Source of the DNA: Fibrobacterota bacterium
Lineage (GTDB): Bacteria > Fibrobacterota > Chitinivibrionia > Chitinivibrionales > Chitinispirillaceae
Length of the DNA stretch: 64,000 bases
Assembly: GCA_023436205.1 (NCBI GenBank)
Contig: JAEZKC010000072.1
Coordinates: 62,001-126,000 of the forward strand
Reading direction: 5' to 3'
Below, one piece after another: positions 43,945 to 53,225 of the stretch. Under the pieces are notes generated by a model that ran no database searches, was not told the origin of the DNA, and worked only from the letters and a program-made list of their open reading frames with translations. The position numbers and the translations under genes were made by a program. The number at the start of each line of letters is the position of its first letter. The first letter of the stretch is position 1.

Positions 43945-46071
43945 CTAAAGTAACTTAATGTATTCTGTTTTCACCAAACCATCACATTCAAGTCTGATCA
44001 AGTACACTCCGCTGTTGACATCAGTAAGTGGAATTTCCAATCTGCCGGTTCCAATGTCAGTGGTGACTCTAGTGCAAAACACCTTCTTGCCATTCAGTGT
44101 GAAAATGTTAACTTTAAGATTCTTTAATTCAGCATTCAGGATGAAGAGTGCTCTTTTTGCCGGATTGAACGACAGAACGGATTCAGCATTTTTCGCTTGG
44201 TGCGCTTGTGTTACAGTAGCTTGATCAAAGGATATTTTATCGATATTCGGGCCATCCTGGCTGTTTATGGTTGCCAAAATTATAGTGCTTGCTCCCTGCG
44301 GTAAAGACAAGACGACCTGCTTAGATTCCCAGGTAGTCCAATCTGCAGTGGCATCAAAGGTGACTGAAGCAATCTGTGGGGTGTTGTTTACGGATATAGA
44401 CAATGCTCTTGCCGTTCCTGAACCGTTGGAAAAAGTAATTAGTATCGCCTTCGTACCAGCTTCATCAGCGCAAACGGGAATTTCCACTGATGCTGCTGCA
44501 GCATTGAAATTGACATAGGACTCACCTGTAAAACCGGTGTTTTTAGTTTCAGTTACTGCTTCCTTTAATATGCCGTTTTCCGCCTGGTACACAAATTTGT
44601 CAGTAGGCAAAAAAGAAGCTGAAACAGAGATGTTACTGTTAAGAGAGGAAATGGTCCAGGCGGCGACAGTGCCGGTATGACCTCCCGACCACCCGTTGAA
44701 TGTCCACCCTTTTTCAGGAACTGCTGTCAGGGTTACCGTTGTGCCTTCAACAAGTGAAGATCCTTCAGGTTGCTGGGAGATGGATCCCCCGGGTGCGGCC
44801 AGCTTTGTAATGGTGTAGAATTTCCGGGTATCCTGAATGAAATGGGCGATTATGCTTTTGTTTGCGTTCATGTTGACGGTTGCCGGATTGGTGGTACCGG
44901 AAAGATCTCCGCTCCAGCGGTCAAACAGATATCCGTTGGCGGGTGTAGCAGTGATAGTCACGTTTGTGCCGCTGTTGAAACTGCCGCTTGCGGGAGAGAC
45001 GGTGCCTTGTCCCTGTACTGAGGTTGTAAGACTGTGCTTGACAACTGGAGTGCCGATCTTGCCTGTTCCCGCATACTGAGGAACGATGGTCTTGACATCC
45101 TCTGTATTGCTGGTCAGCACCTGGGAGTAGGTGTAGGGGATATTGGCGGTGCAGTTGCCGGGGTAGGCGCGTGATGTACGGCTGACTTCGATATTGCTGA
45201 TTCTCTCTGCTTTTCCCGGAGCATCTGTTGGTGTGTAGATGGAATAATGCAGCGCCTCGTAGTAGTTTCTTTCAACTCTGACGCATGTGCCGGCTCTTAT
45301 CTCTGTGGCGTCTGTTGCTCCTGAAATGTAATTATTGAAAAAGTGTCCGGTGGCGCCTCGATACATGGGCACACGCAGAAGTACCTTTTTATAGTGATTG
45401 TGATGAATGGTGACTAAACGGTCGTTGTACAGGTCATTGTCCGCGGCACCCACAAGACTGCCCTTATGGTGGTCATGAAAGTAGTTCCATGAAAGGGTAA
45501 TAAAACCTGTCTGGCCTTTTATGTCAAGTAAACCGTCATACAGATCTTTATTTTTCTGTACCGACGGATCTTCTGAATAAACCTCGCAATGATCAACCCA
45601 GATGTTTTTGCTGGTGCCGCTGATGGAGATGCAGTCTCCTCCGTTTACCCCTCCAGGATTGGAGGTGCCCACCAGGGTGATCTTCAGGTTCTGGATGATC
45701 ACGTTGTTTTGACTGGAGATGTCGATGCCCACGCCCTGCAGAAAGCCTTTGGTACCTACCCCAATGATCGACTTGTTGGATTTAACCCGGATCTGACCTC
45801 CTGCGCTTCCATTAGTAATAGTACCATCCACCATGATGATGTAGGGGGTGGAACTCTCAGCATAAGATTTCAATTGTGAGTACGATGAAGCAGTTACGGT
45901 TTGGCCAGCTTTGCCGCCTGTTGTGCCGCCATTGAGGGTGGCAAAGCCGACCAGGTCAAAGTTGGGTTGGGCGGCAGAAAGAGTACAGATGAAAACCATA
46001 AAGAGCAGTGTAGCGGGAAAAAGGCAGAGTAGGTACCCTGTTATGGCTGAGTATTTGGACTGTGTGTGCAT
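43945..46071 (-). CDS. Secreted PL1 pectate lyase with two InlB repeats, CBM35-like and sorting domains
   Basis: Secreted enzyme of 708 residues. After the signal peptide (ICTLSAAQ), the PL1 beta-helix (about 35-340) has the classic Pel features: NGGTTGG, NIWVDHCEVYSED, YDGLLDIKG, HDHHKGSLVGAADND and RVPMYRGATGHFFNNY, which carries the catalytic Arg pattern RxPxxR. Two InlB-like repeats (about 344-412 and 417-489), a CBM35-like domain (about 491-615) and a sorting domain ending KTEYIKLL follow. An orphan tail from a different lyase family member sits just after its stop, so the C-terminal cassette appears to be a later acquisition. Confidence 0.92.
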   Translation of the reverse strand: MHTQSKYSAITGYLLCLFPATLLFMVFICTLSAAQPNFDLVGFATLNGGTTGGKAGQTVTASSYSQLKSYAESSTPYIIMVDGTITNGSAGGQIRVKSNKSIIGVGTKGFLQGVGIDISSQNNVIIQNLKITLVGTSNPGGVNGGDCISISGTSKNIWVDHCEVYSEDPSVQKNKDLYDGLLDIKGQTGFITLSWNYFHDHHKGSLVGAADNDLYNDRLVTIHHNHYKKVLLRVPMYRGATGHFFNNYISGATDATEIRAGTCVRVERNYYEALHYSIYTPTDAPGKAERISNIEVSRTSRAYPGNCTANIPYTYSQVLTSNTEDVKTIVPQYAGTGKIGTPVVKHSLTTSVQGQGTVSPASGSFNSGTNVTITATPANGYLFDRWSGDLSGTTNPATVNMNANKSIIAHFIQDTRKFYTITKLAAPGGSISQQPEGSSLVEGTTVTLTAVPEKGWTFNGWSGGHTGTVAAWTISSLNSNISVSASFLPTDKFVYQAENGILKEAVTETKNTGFTGESYVNFNAAAASVEIPVCADEAGTKAILITFSNGSGTARALSISVNNTPQIASVTFDATADWTTWESKQVVLSLPQGASTIILATINSQDGPNIDKISFDQATVTQAHQAKNAESVLSFNPAKRALFILNAELKNLKVNIFTLNGKKVFCTRVTTDIGTGRLEIPLTDVNSGVYLIRLECDGLVKTEYIKLL

Positions 46072-46217
46072 AGTGTCTCCCCAAAGAATAGAAGAAATTT
46101 GGCTGGCTGATAGAATGCCCGGATCAGTGCTTTACTGCTGCTTTAATGATTGAACATTACTTTGTACCCGACAATAGGTGACAGCTATACAAACCATCAC
46201 CCGCAAATTTGAAATAA

Positions 46218-47141
46218 TTACAAGAGATTGAATAATCCGCTCTCTACAACTCCGTTTGAAAACTTCAGGTCGGATGTGCGCGTCTTCTTAAACCAGGCTA
46301 TGGCTCCTTTGGCCGCGTTCTGCACAGCGGTTGTCTGGTTGGGCCAAGCCATCAGAAAGTAAACGATCGAAACAGATTCCGATCCGGACTTGGAGGCCAG
46401 TTCGTAGGCTCGTGCCGCCTTGGGAACATAGGTAAGCGGATCGTGCTGGGCGCACCAGACCGTAAGTTTCCCGTTATTTATGATCTGCGCCTTGAGTGCA
46501 AAGTCGACTGTCTTGTCGAGTGCAGTCTGGAGTTTGGATAGATCAGCCGATGAAGCGATGTCGGAATCGAAGGGAGATTTCTTGTCGATGATATCCTTGA
46601 CCAGAACCATCACCCGTACCATCGCGTTGTCATTGTAGGTGGCAAGGTCTGAATAATTGTTCCGCTTGGGATAGACCTGAGGCCAACCACCATTGGGGAG
46701 TTGGGAGGTCAACACAAAGCCCAGAGCTTTGTTGAATGAGCTCTTGAATTGATTTTTATAGGTGCTGTTTGTAGTCGCCTTGTAGCGTACAGCCAGAAGC
46801 CGCATCTCCTGAATGGTGGCGTTGTTGTCGAATGTGCCGAGAACACCACTGGGACCGGTCAAGGAGGAAGGGGCCGTGCTGCCGTTATGGGGATTGACGT
46901 AATACGATGCATAGGCTTTGCAGAATCCCCCGTGGCTCATCTGCCAGGTGGCGAGATTGGAGGTGTAGGTGTCGATGTTCATGGAACCGGCCGCAGAGGT
47001 CAGTTCACTGTATCCGCGCAGCTTATCCAGCGCAGAAAGGACCGATGATGGGGGAGTGTAGGCTGCGGAGGATTGGGGTGCAATAAGTGCTGTCAACCCG
47101 ATAAGTAGCATGAAACTGTGATAGAGAGTAAGGCGTTTCAT
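46218..47141 (-). CDS. PL10-type pectate lyase, short at the C-terminus
   Basis: Secreted lyase of about 307 residues with a PL10 (pectic acid lyase) catalytic domain. The start is ATG 47141, after AGGAG and with a signal peptide ending PQSSAA; the frame to 47168 adds nine unsupported residues. Motifs seen: DNNATIQEMRLL, LPNGGWPQVYP and NDNAMVRVM. It ends at VVESGLFNLL, whereas many PL10 proteins continue with a further segment that includes WARFYD-like residues. It lacks the InlB, CBM35 and sorting cassette of its neighbours, so it may be a truncated enzyme or one secreted by a different route. Confidence 0.82.
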   Translation of the reverse strand: MKRLTLYHSFMLLIGLTALIAPQSSAAYTPPSSVLSALDKLRGYSELTSAAGSMNIDTYTSNLATWQMSHGGFCKAYASYYVNPHNGSTAPSSLTGPSGVLGTFDNNATIQEMRLLAVRYKATTNSTYKNQFKSSFNKALGFVLTSQLPNGGWPQVYPKRNNYSDLATYNDNAMVRVMVLVKDIIDKKSPFDSDIASSADLSKLQTALDKTVDFALKAQIINNGKLTVWCAQHDPLTYVPKAARAYELASKSGSESVSIVYFLMAWPNQTTAVQNAAKGAIAWFKKTRTSDLKFSNGVVESGLFNLL

Positions 47142-47648
47142 GGCGATCTCCTGCTGATTTTTTTTCAAACCTGATCCTGAGTTAACAACCAGTCATTAGC
47201 ATATTATACTGAAAATTAACTCCGCGCGCCATAAAAAAACTATCGGTATGGTATATGTTCCGAATAATTATTTTCATAAGCTATTGAAAAAAATGAAGAT
47301 GTGTAATATTATGCATTGTTGATTAAAGATTTTTCACGAACAAAAAAGTGCGAGGTCGGCTCCTGGTTGGTCTTCGCTGAGCAGAAACTTATTTTCGGCC
47401 TGGACAATATCGGATCATGTTGAGGAGGTACTCCCATCAATGCAAACTGTGCCCTTGGAGGGGAGTCTGTAGTGAGGGGGGCACTTTTCGCTGCTTATTG
47501 AATGGTAACAAAACTTGTTCTGCAGAGTATTGATTGCAGGTCGAAGCAGGGTAAGGTTGAGCTCATTGTCAGACAGATTGTCCTGCTTGAGGGATTACTC
47601 AGGCAGGACAAATGCCCTATGCTATGTTATTCGGCTAACTATCTGTTT
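47142..47648. other. Intergenic region with a hairpin
   Basis: About 500 bases between PL10 and PL1 genes. TTGTCCTGC (47578-47586) and GCAGGACAA (47603-47611) make a hairpin downstream of the PL1 stop, with no T tract on the minus strand. Nothing else is recognised in this stretch. Confidence 0.5.
47578..47611 (-). terminator. Hairpin downstream of the PL1 gene at 47649
   Basis: A 9-base-pair stem (TTGTCCTGC/GCAGGACAA), extended by TTGAG/CTCAG, lies 38 bases after the stop of the minus-strand lyase gene. A T tract is missing, so it is only a possible terminator. Confidence 0.45.
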
Positions 47649-50132
47649 TCATCGAACAATCGTTATCTTTTCAACCTGGTCACCATTTTCACCCTTGATT
47701 TTCAGAAAGCAGACCCCATGTGCCCATGTCTTTTTGGATGGGATTCTGAGAGTATGGTGGGTTGGTATGCCTTTATATACTGTTTCAATTTTCCTGCCGG
47801 CTACGTCGAATAGTTCGACTTCAAGAAATGTTTTTGAAGCAAGTCTCAGGGAAATGAATTTGGCAGTGACATGTGCCTCCACAATGTTGGATTGACTTGC
47901 TGGCCTATGTAGATTGAGAGGAGTGGTGACTTTGAATCGGACAGGGTCACCAGCCAGTTCATTAAGATACATCTCAAGATTGGTGTAGTCTTCATCGGAC
48001 AAATTGAGGTTGTTCCGATCGGAGGCGTCGTTAGGATTTAATCCATGCTTTACCTCCCAGGAATCCGGCATGCCGTCGCGATCGGAGTCGATTGGAGGGG
48101 TGCCGCCGTTGTACTTAGGATAACCACCTACATCGTTCTGGCTGTCGATGATTCCCTTCATGCCGCTTTTACTACCCTTATAAGTGTATGTTCTATCTTT
48201 TACCTCTTTCAGTATACGCGTGTCGTGGGAATCTAGTTTTGGCTTGATTGCACCTACATTTGAGAGCACATCTTGGTATGTCTCTTCTGCAGTTTTCGGC
48301 ATGATACTTAGTGGAAAAAGAAGCGTATCACTTCTGACATCAGCTATTGAGCCGGTCCCTGAATTACAAATTTTCCAATTGTCTTCACTTGGTTTCAGCA
48401 CAATGCCACCTGAAGCATTGTCCATTTTATTTCCAACTACGTACCCCCTCTGCTCGCCACCATCAATTTTTACCAATCTCCAGTGTGTAGTCGAGGGCCC
48501 TCCTCTGTAATAATTGTTTATAAAATTAAGTTGCCTGACCCCGCCATCTGTTGTTCGGTGTACCCAGTTATAAATTACATTATTAATGATTTCGCAATAA
48601 CCGGCAGCAGTTTTTCCATCCGGCTCCAATCCACCAGCCAGTGACCAGTTTCGTCCAGCACAATGGGCGTGAAGATTATTAATGAAACTACCATACTTAC
48701 CGCTGATCGAGGCTGCAAAAGAGTGGTTACCATTAAAGTGAACTGACATATTCAATGCTTCGGTAACCAGATTTCTCTGATAAGTAATATTTTTGGCATT
48801 ACGGGAGCTGTATGCTTCGTCAATGGACCAGCTTATTGAGCAATGGTCAATGATACAGTGGTCAGCACTTGCCATTCCCATGCCGTCCATTGCTTGTCCC
48901 GCGTGATCACCAACTCTAAGACGGATATTCCTTATTATAACATCTTTGGAACCAAGTGGGCCCATCGACCAACGTGTAACACAGATTCCATCTCCGGGTG
49001 CGGTTTGGCCAGCGATATATACATCGCCGCCATCACTTGGTATATTAATTTTGCTGTTGAGCGGAATTACCCCGCCAACTTTGAAAACAATTGTACGTGG
49101 ACCTTTTTCATTAACTAATGCGTTACGCAAACTTCCCGCACCTGCATCATTGAGATTGGTGACCTCTATAACCCTGCCACCTCTTCCGCCACGCGCGAAG
49201 CGCCCGTAGCCCATTGCGGTGGGGAATGCCAGTCGCCGTATGCGGAAAGGCAGTACATCCCCCTTGACAACACTCCCACTGAACCGTTCATCGATGCGCC
49301 ACCAGTAGGTTTTAAAGGTGGTCAGGTCTTTCAGTTGGAATTTGGTAGTTGTCTGGTTGCCTTTGAATTCTGAAGAGCTGGTCGTAGCATTGTCCACACT
49401 GACGGAGTCTTCACCAAAATAAACATCGTGCGACTGGGCGCTTGCTGCCGCTTTCCAGTTCAAGCCGGCATCCATATCGTAATGGTCATCACCATCAATT
49501 GGTGAAAGGTCGGATGCTTTGAGAACTGGGTCTGTTCCATCAATTTCAAAAGCATTTATGACCACATTGTCATAAGATCCGTTTCCCTCAGCACGGAATT
49601 TAATAACTACGTCCTTTCCCGCTTGAGCCTCAAAATCTACGTGTACTCGTCTGGCATCGAAATCGTTGGTTACGCGAGTGGGAACACTCAGGTTCCTGTG
49701 CTTGACATTTCCGTCAACAGACACTTCCATTGTGCTGCCGGCAACGTTGTCCCAGAAACTGTGCCAGGTAACAAGAGAGTGTTTGCCAGAGGAAAGCCCC
49801 TTGATCACCATTTCCATGGCGCCGCCTGATGTGGTTCCATCTACAGTCAACCCATCACAGGTTAGTGTCGTATTATTAATAAGCAGTGCTTTGGACCATG
49901 CGCTTTTAATTCCTGTTCCAGAGGAACCGGCTTTGCGGAAAGTAACATCCAGATTGCCAACCTTGGTGTTTACTGTTGTACCGCTTGCGGTTACCCAGTT
50001 CTGCCAGCGGGCAGTGAACATGTCTGTGCGACCCAACGATGGGGCAATGTCTACACGTAGCCCGTTCGCCTGAATGGACCACACCGAAAGTGTGATTGCC
50101 ACTATGGCAATTTGAAGTTTGGATACCTGCAT
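47649..50132 (-). CDS. Secreted PL1-type pectate lyase with N-terminal carbohydrate-binding-like domain
   Basis: Secreted enzyme of 827 residues and paralogue of the gene at 40696. It has the signal peptide, a beta-sandwich domain (about 25-205; GTGIKSAW matches GTGIKSAY in the other copy), a fibronectin-III-like domain (about 215-300; SHDVYFGEDS), and a PL1 beta-helix (about 300-650) with FPTAMGYGRFARGGRGG, VYIAGQTAPGDG and IDHCSISWSIDEA. A calcium-type motif DSDRDGMPDSWE follows near 682, then a sorting domain (VELFDVAGRKIETVYKG). It has no InlB or CBM35 module. Ribosome site AGGAGG precedes ATG 50132. Confidence 0.88.
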   Translation of the reverse strand: MQVSKLQIAIVAITLSVWSIQANGLRVDIAPSLGRTDMFTARWQNWVTASGTTVNTKVGNLDVTFRKAGSSGTGIKSAWSKALLINNTTLTCDGLTVDGTTSGGAMEMVIKGLSSGKHSLVTWHSFWDNVAGSTMEVSVDGNVKHRNLSVPTRVTNDFDARRVHVDFEAQAGKDVVIKFRAEGNGSYDNVVINAFEIDGTDPVLKASDLSPIDGDDHYDMDAGLNWKAAASAQSHDVYFGEDSVSVDNATTSSSEFKGNQTTTKFQLKDLTTFKTYWWRIDERFSGSVVKGDVLPFRIRRLAFPTAMGYGRFARGGRGGRVIEVTNLNDAGAGSLRNALVNEKGPRTIVFKVGGVIPLNSKINIPSDGGDVYIAGQTAPGDGICVTRWSMGPLGSKDVIIRNIRLRVGDHAGQAMDGMGMASADHCIIDHCSISWSIDEAYSSRNAKNITYQRNLVTEALNMSVHFNGNHSFAASISGKYGSFINNLHAHCAGRNWSLAGGLEPDGKTAAGYCEIINNVIYNWVHRTTDGGVRQLNFINNYYRGGPSTTHWRLVKIDGGEQRGYVVGNKMDNASGGIVLKPSEDNWKICNSGTGSIADVRSDTLLFPLSIMPKTAEETYQDVLSNVGAIKPKLDSHDTRILKEVKDRTYTYKGSKSGMKGIIDSQNDVGGYPKYNGGTPPIDSDRDGMPDSWEVKHGLNPNDASDRNNLNLSDEDYTNLEMYLNELAGDPVRFKVTTPLNLHRPASQSNIVEAHVTAKFISLRLASKTFLEVELFDVAGRKIETVYKGIPTHHTLRIPSKKTWAHGVCFLKIKGENGDQVEKITIVR

Positions 50133-50621
50133 GAGAACCTCCTATTGGTAACTGATATGTGAGGTGCCGTATGGCTACATGGTTTCGACTGTTTTGAAAT
50201 TGATCACCGATATGGTTTTATCAACAATATAAGGGAATGTGAAATAGACAGTGAGCTTTGTTTGAATTTTAGAATTTTTTCTGTACTGTTTTGAGTACAG
50301 CGTCTGCTGGTTTGTGTAAAGAGGTTTATTGAATGGTTATTGTACTTCAAAGACCAATAAGAAAATAATCTCTAATTTTACCAGGTACAGACATTCATAT
50401 GTGTTTAAAGATGACGCTGTTTGGTCAATCGGGCCCATTCGTATTCTTCAATAGAGGATTTGAAGGGTAGGGTGGGAGCTGAGCTATCTGGGAAATTTAA
50501 AAACTCGCTTAAAAATTGAGTACACCTCTTTTTCGTGGAAAATGGGTCCCCACATTGTGGATTACAGGTTGCAGGGTACAAGTACATCCTGACTATTTCA
50601 ACACTGGAGAGCACGAACTCA
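50133..50621. other. Intergenic region, no gene seen
   Basis: About 490 bases, AT-rich, between the PL1 gene and the second lipoprotein gene. No reading frame of note, no strong hairpin with a T tract, and no known element is seen. The promoter of the PL1 gene probably lies in it. Confidence 0.5.
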
Positions 50622-52253
50622 CTAATAATTATCAAACAGAACCAGCTGGTCATTTTTTCGCTGGTTCATATATGTCAGTTTGATCCAGCTTGCGTTTCTG
50701 GCTTTGGTGCAGATGCGTACTTCATCAATAACTCCCGAAAAGTATAGCCCGTCACTACTATCAGGGAGTAACCGTCTTCCGATCTCTACATCGAATGATT
50801 CATTACGTGGGTCCGGGTTGAGATCATGGCTTATGGTACTGTCAACACATACACCGTTCACATAAAGGTATTGGGCAGCCCCGTCGCGTACCCCGTACAG
50901 GTGAATCCAGTTTCCAAATGAATACGGGTATTCGGTAAAATCCCATCCCGCAGGACTGTCAAGGTAATTTGAAAAACGCCAGTTGTTGTTTTGTACTTTC
51001 AGGTAATACTGAAGATCACCTTTACATACTACTATGCGGTTGGATGTAACGCTGTCGGAATTAACCCATGCAGAAACGGAAAATCTCCCATCTGCAGGAA
51101 AATTGAGTTTCCCGCTGGCTGTATTGTCCATTGTGATAAAACTGCTGTTATCGGAAAATAATGCGGCACGGCCGATTATTCCTTCTCCACTTTTAACATT
51201 GTTCATTATTCCCTCAAATCCATTCTGAGTGGCGTCTTTTGCCTGAAGGCTGCTCTGCTCAGAGAGGTGCCAGACTCCACCGAAACCATTGGCGGTGTCA
51301 AATACAGGAGTTTTCTGCGGAACATTCTCGACCTCTGCGTTTCCCCACATTAACTGAAAGGCCAATCTTGTGCTGTTGGCGTAGATTGTGTCCATCCTGA
51401 CCCAGATCTCAGCCTGCCCGGCTGTGGAATCCCACCGCTCTATCTCAAATGGTAACGGAGTAGAATCTTTATCGGGTTTTATAATCAGCAAATCTTCACC
51501 ATTAGCTTTAGCTTCACTGAAATTAAAATTGCTGCTGTTTAATCTGACAAGCACCGGGAAATTATTAACATTTTCATAAACTGCTGCGCCCGATGAAGTC
51601 GTATTGAGGTAAACCGGTTTGGAATACATCCATCCCTGAAAAGCAGTCTGAGTGATTTGGCCGGGGATAGCAACAATATTCTCATGAATGATAGGGCTGA
51701 TTTCCGGGTCGATACTGATGATATTGATTGTATAAGTACCGGCTGGCAAATCGGTAAACTGATAAAAACCATCAACATCGACTTCGACAAGTCTCTCCAG
51801 CCCAACGACCTGTGCAAATCGTCTGTCGCTTACGGCATCATAATTGACCTTGCCTTTGATGGTGGCGAATGGTTGCATGGTGTCAGGCTCAAGAGTAATT
51901 AGTCCGGTATCAGCTTCAGTGATCGCGAGATGAATCAGCACTGCCTCACTTATTCTATCTGTAACCTCGATAACATAAAAACCGGTATCCAGGGAGTCTA
52001 TAATGAATTTTCCGTCCTGATCTGTAAGAAGATTGTCGTAATTTGTTATTGTCTGCTTGGCCAAAACGGCATCTTTTGTGTAATCTGCACGGCGCAACCT
52101 GACTGTCGCTCCCGATGCGGGCTCTTTTGCAGAAGTGTAAACAGTTACTGCCACACGTGCATTACCTTGTTCGCTGGTACCTGTGAGATCTGTGGTAGAG
52201 CATCTGCAGAAGACCAAAAGTACAACAATTAAAATATTTATAGCATTGTTCAT
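50622..52253 (-). CDS. Lipoprotein with DUF2341 and LamG-like domains, coupled to TIGR02147 gene
   Basis: Predicted lipoprotein of 543 residues, starting with a hydrophobic segment and the cysteines FCRC (16 and 18), an imperfect lipobox. Two CarboxypepD-regulatory-like beta domains (about 30-105 and 125-205) are followed by a DUF2341 domain (about 225-310; FPVLVRLNSSNFNFSEA, PFEIERWDS) and a LamG/concanavalin-type jelly roll (about 330-530; GVWHLSE, FSVSAWVNSD, GVIDEVRI). DUF2341 plus LamG is known from surface proteins that bind glycans. The start overlaps the regulator stop (ATGA), as in the first pair at 22289-24387. It probably displays a sugar-binding domain outside the cell. Confidence 0.85.
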   Translation of the reverse strand: MNNAINILIVVLLVFCRCSTTDLTGTSEQGNARVAVTVYTSAKEPASGATVRLRRADYTKDAVLAKQTITNYDNLLTDQDGKFIIDSLDTGFYVIEVTDRISEAVLIHLAITEADTGLITLEPDTMQPFATIKGKVNYDAVSDRRFAQVVGLERLVEVDVDGFYQFTDLPAGTYTINIISIDPEISPIIHENIVAIPGQITQTAFQGWMYSKPVYLNTTSSGAAVYENVNNFPVLVRLNSSNFNFSEAKANGEDLLIIKPDKDSTPLPFEIERWDSTAGQAEIWVRMDTIYANSTRLAFQLMWGNAEVENVPQKTPVFDTANGFGGVWHLSEQSSLQAKDATQNGFEGIMNNVKSGEGIIGRAALFSDNSSFITMDNTASGKLNFPADGRFSVSAWVNSDSVTSNRIVVCKGDLQYYLKVQNNNWRFSNYLDSPAGWDFTEYPYSFGNWIHLYGVRDGAAQYLYVNGVCVDSTISHDLNPDPRNESFDVEIGRRLLPDSSDGLYFSGVIDEVRICTKARNASWIKLTYMNQRKNDQLVLFDNY

Positions 52254-53095
52254 TTTCCCACCTTCTGCTGATTGGCTGGTTGACCAACCGGGAACAGTTC
52301 CACCACAAGAGAGTAAAAATTATCCCCCTTTTCAGCCTCACTGTCAACTAAACCAATTATTCTTTTTCTAAAATCAGCGATTTCCCGCTTCAATTCTGGA
52401 AGTTTATTGTGTGGTACGGCCATGATGACACTCGAAATGTCACGCTCTGAAGGCGGAAATCGATCTATCGCCTCCATGCCAAGTCTTGCATATTCACGGT
52501 TCATACCCCTTACGGCAATCGAACTGACTTCCGAACCGGTTGTAATATCGGTGTCAGTCTGGACATATCTGCCGTTTCCGTCTTTTCGCAGAAGCCCTAA
52601 TCGTAGCAGGAGGCTAACACTCTCACGTGCCTCGGAGATTTTGATCTGCGGGTTAACCGATCTGGCTAATAGTGAAAAATCATCATTCCACTCCACCGCG
52701 ACGGCCAGCTCACGGACAACAGGATTGTACCATTTTTGATAGTACTCGTATAAATGAACGGGGAGTAGCTTCTGTGGTTTGCGGTAATGCAAACCCCTTA
52801 GAATGGCCAGGAATTTTTTCTTGTTATCTTCGTTTTTTGCCTGGTTGAATAAAACAAGGTTTTCAAAAAATCTGCCATCTCTTTCAGAAAGCCCGAGACC
52901 TTTTATGAAGGCATATATAGTGGTCTGAGTTAAGTTGCGTTTCCCTGAAACAACTTCCCGGTAAATCGAGGGTGATTTAAGACCTGCTTTGATGCAGAAT
53001 GAACGGTAAGAAAAGGTCTTGGATGTGTTCCTCTTATGGTCATAATAGTCAGAAAGGTATTGCCGGTAATCAGTATAAAATTCAAGAGGCTGCAT
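52250..53095 (-). CDS. TIGR02147/DUF4423-family regulator-like protein (second copy)
   Basis: Second family member, about 281 residues, with the start at ATG 53095 (MQPLEFYTDYRQYLSDYY); the frame extends to 53137, but that part does not match the family. The N-terminus shows the YTDYRQYLSDYYDHK signature, then a helix-turn-helix-like stretch (RSFCIKAGLKSPSIYREVVSG), and the C-terminal DUF4423 region (SERDISSVIMAV, LKREIADFRKRIIGLV) matches the first copy. It is cytoplasmic and coupled to a lipoprotein gene. The ribosome site is weak. Its location inside the pectin cluster suggests it controls some of the neighbouring enzymes. Confidence 0.86.
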   Translation of the reverse strand: MQPLEFYTDYRQYLSDYYDHKRNTSKTFSYRSFCIKAGLKSPSIYREVVSGKRNLTQTTIYAFIKGLGLSERDGRFFENLVLFNQAKNEDNKKKFLAILRGLHYRKPQKLLPVHLYEYYQKWYNPVVRELAVAVEWNDDFSLLARSVNPQIKISEARESVSLLLRLGLLRKDGNGRYVQTDTDITTGSEVSSIAVRGMNREYARLGMEAIDRFPPSERDISSVIMAVPHNKLPELKREIADFRKRIIGLVDSEAEKGDNFYSLVVELFPVGQPANQQKVGK

Positions 53096-53225
53096 AGATA
53101 TCCAATATATAGGGAAAAAGTGGAATGGGCAAGCCATTCTTTGTCTGTAAACTGAGACGACAGAATTCCTGAACTGAAAAGAGAGATGATAGTTTCATTA
53201 GTAACTGTTCACCTCTTTTTTTGAA

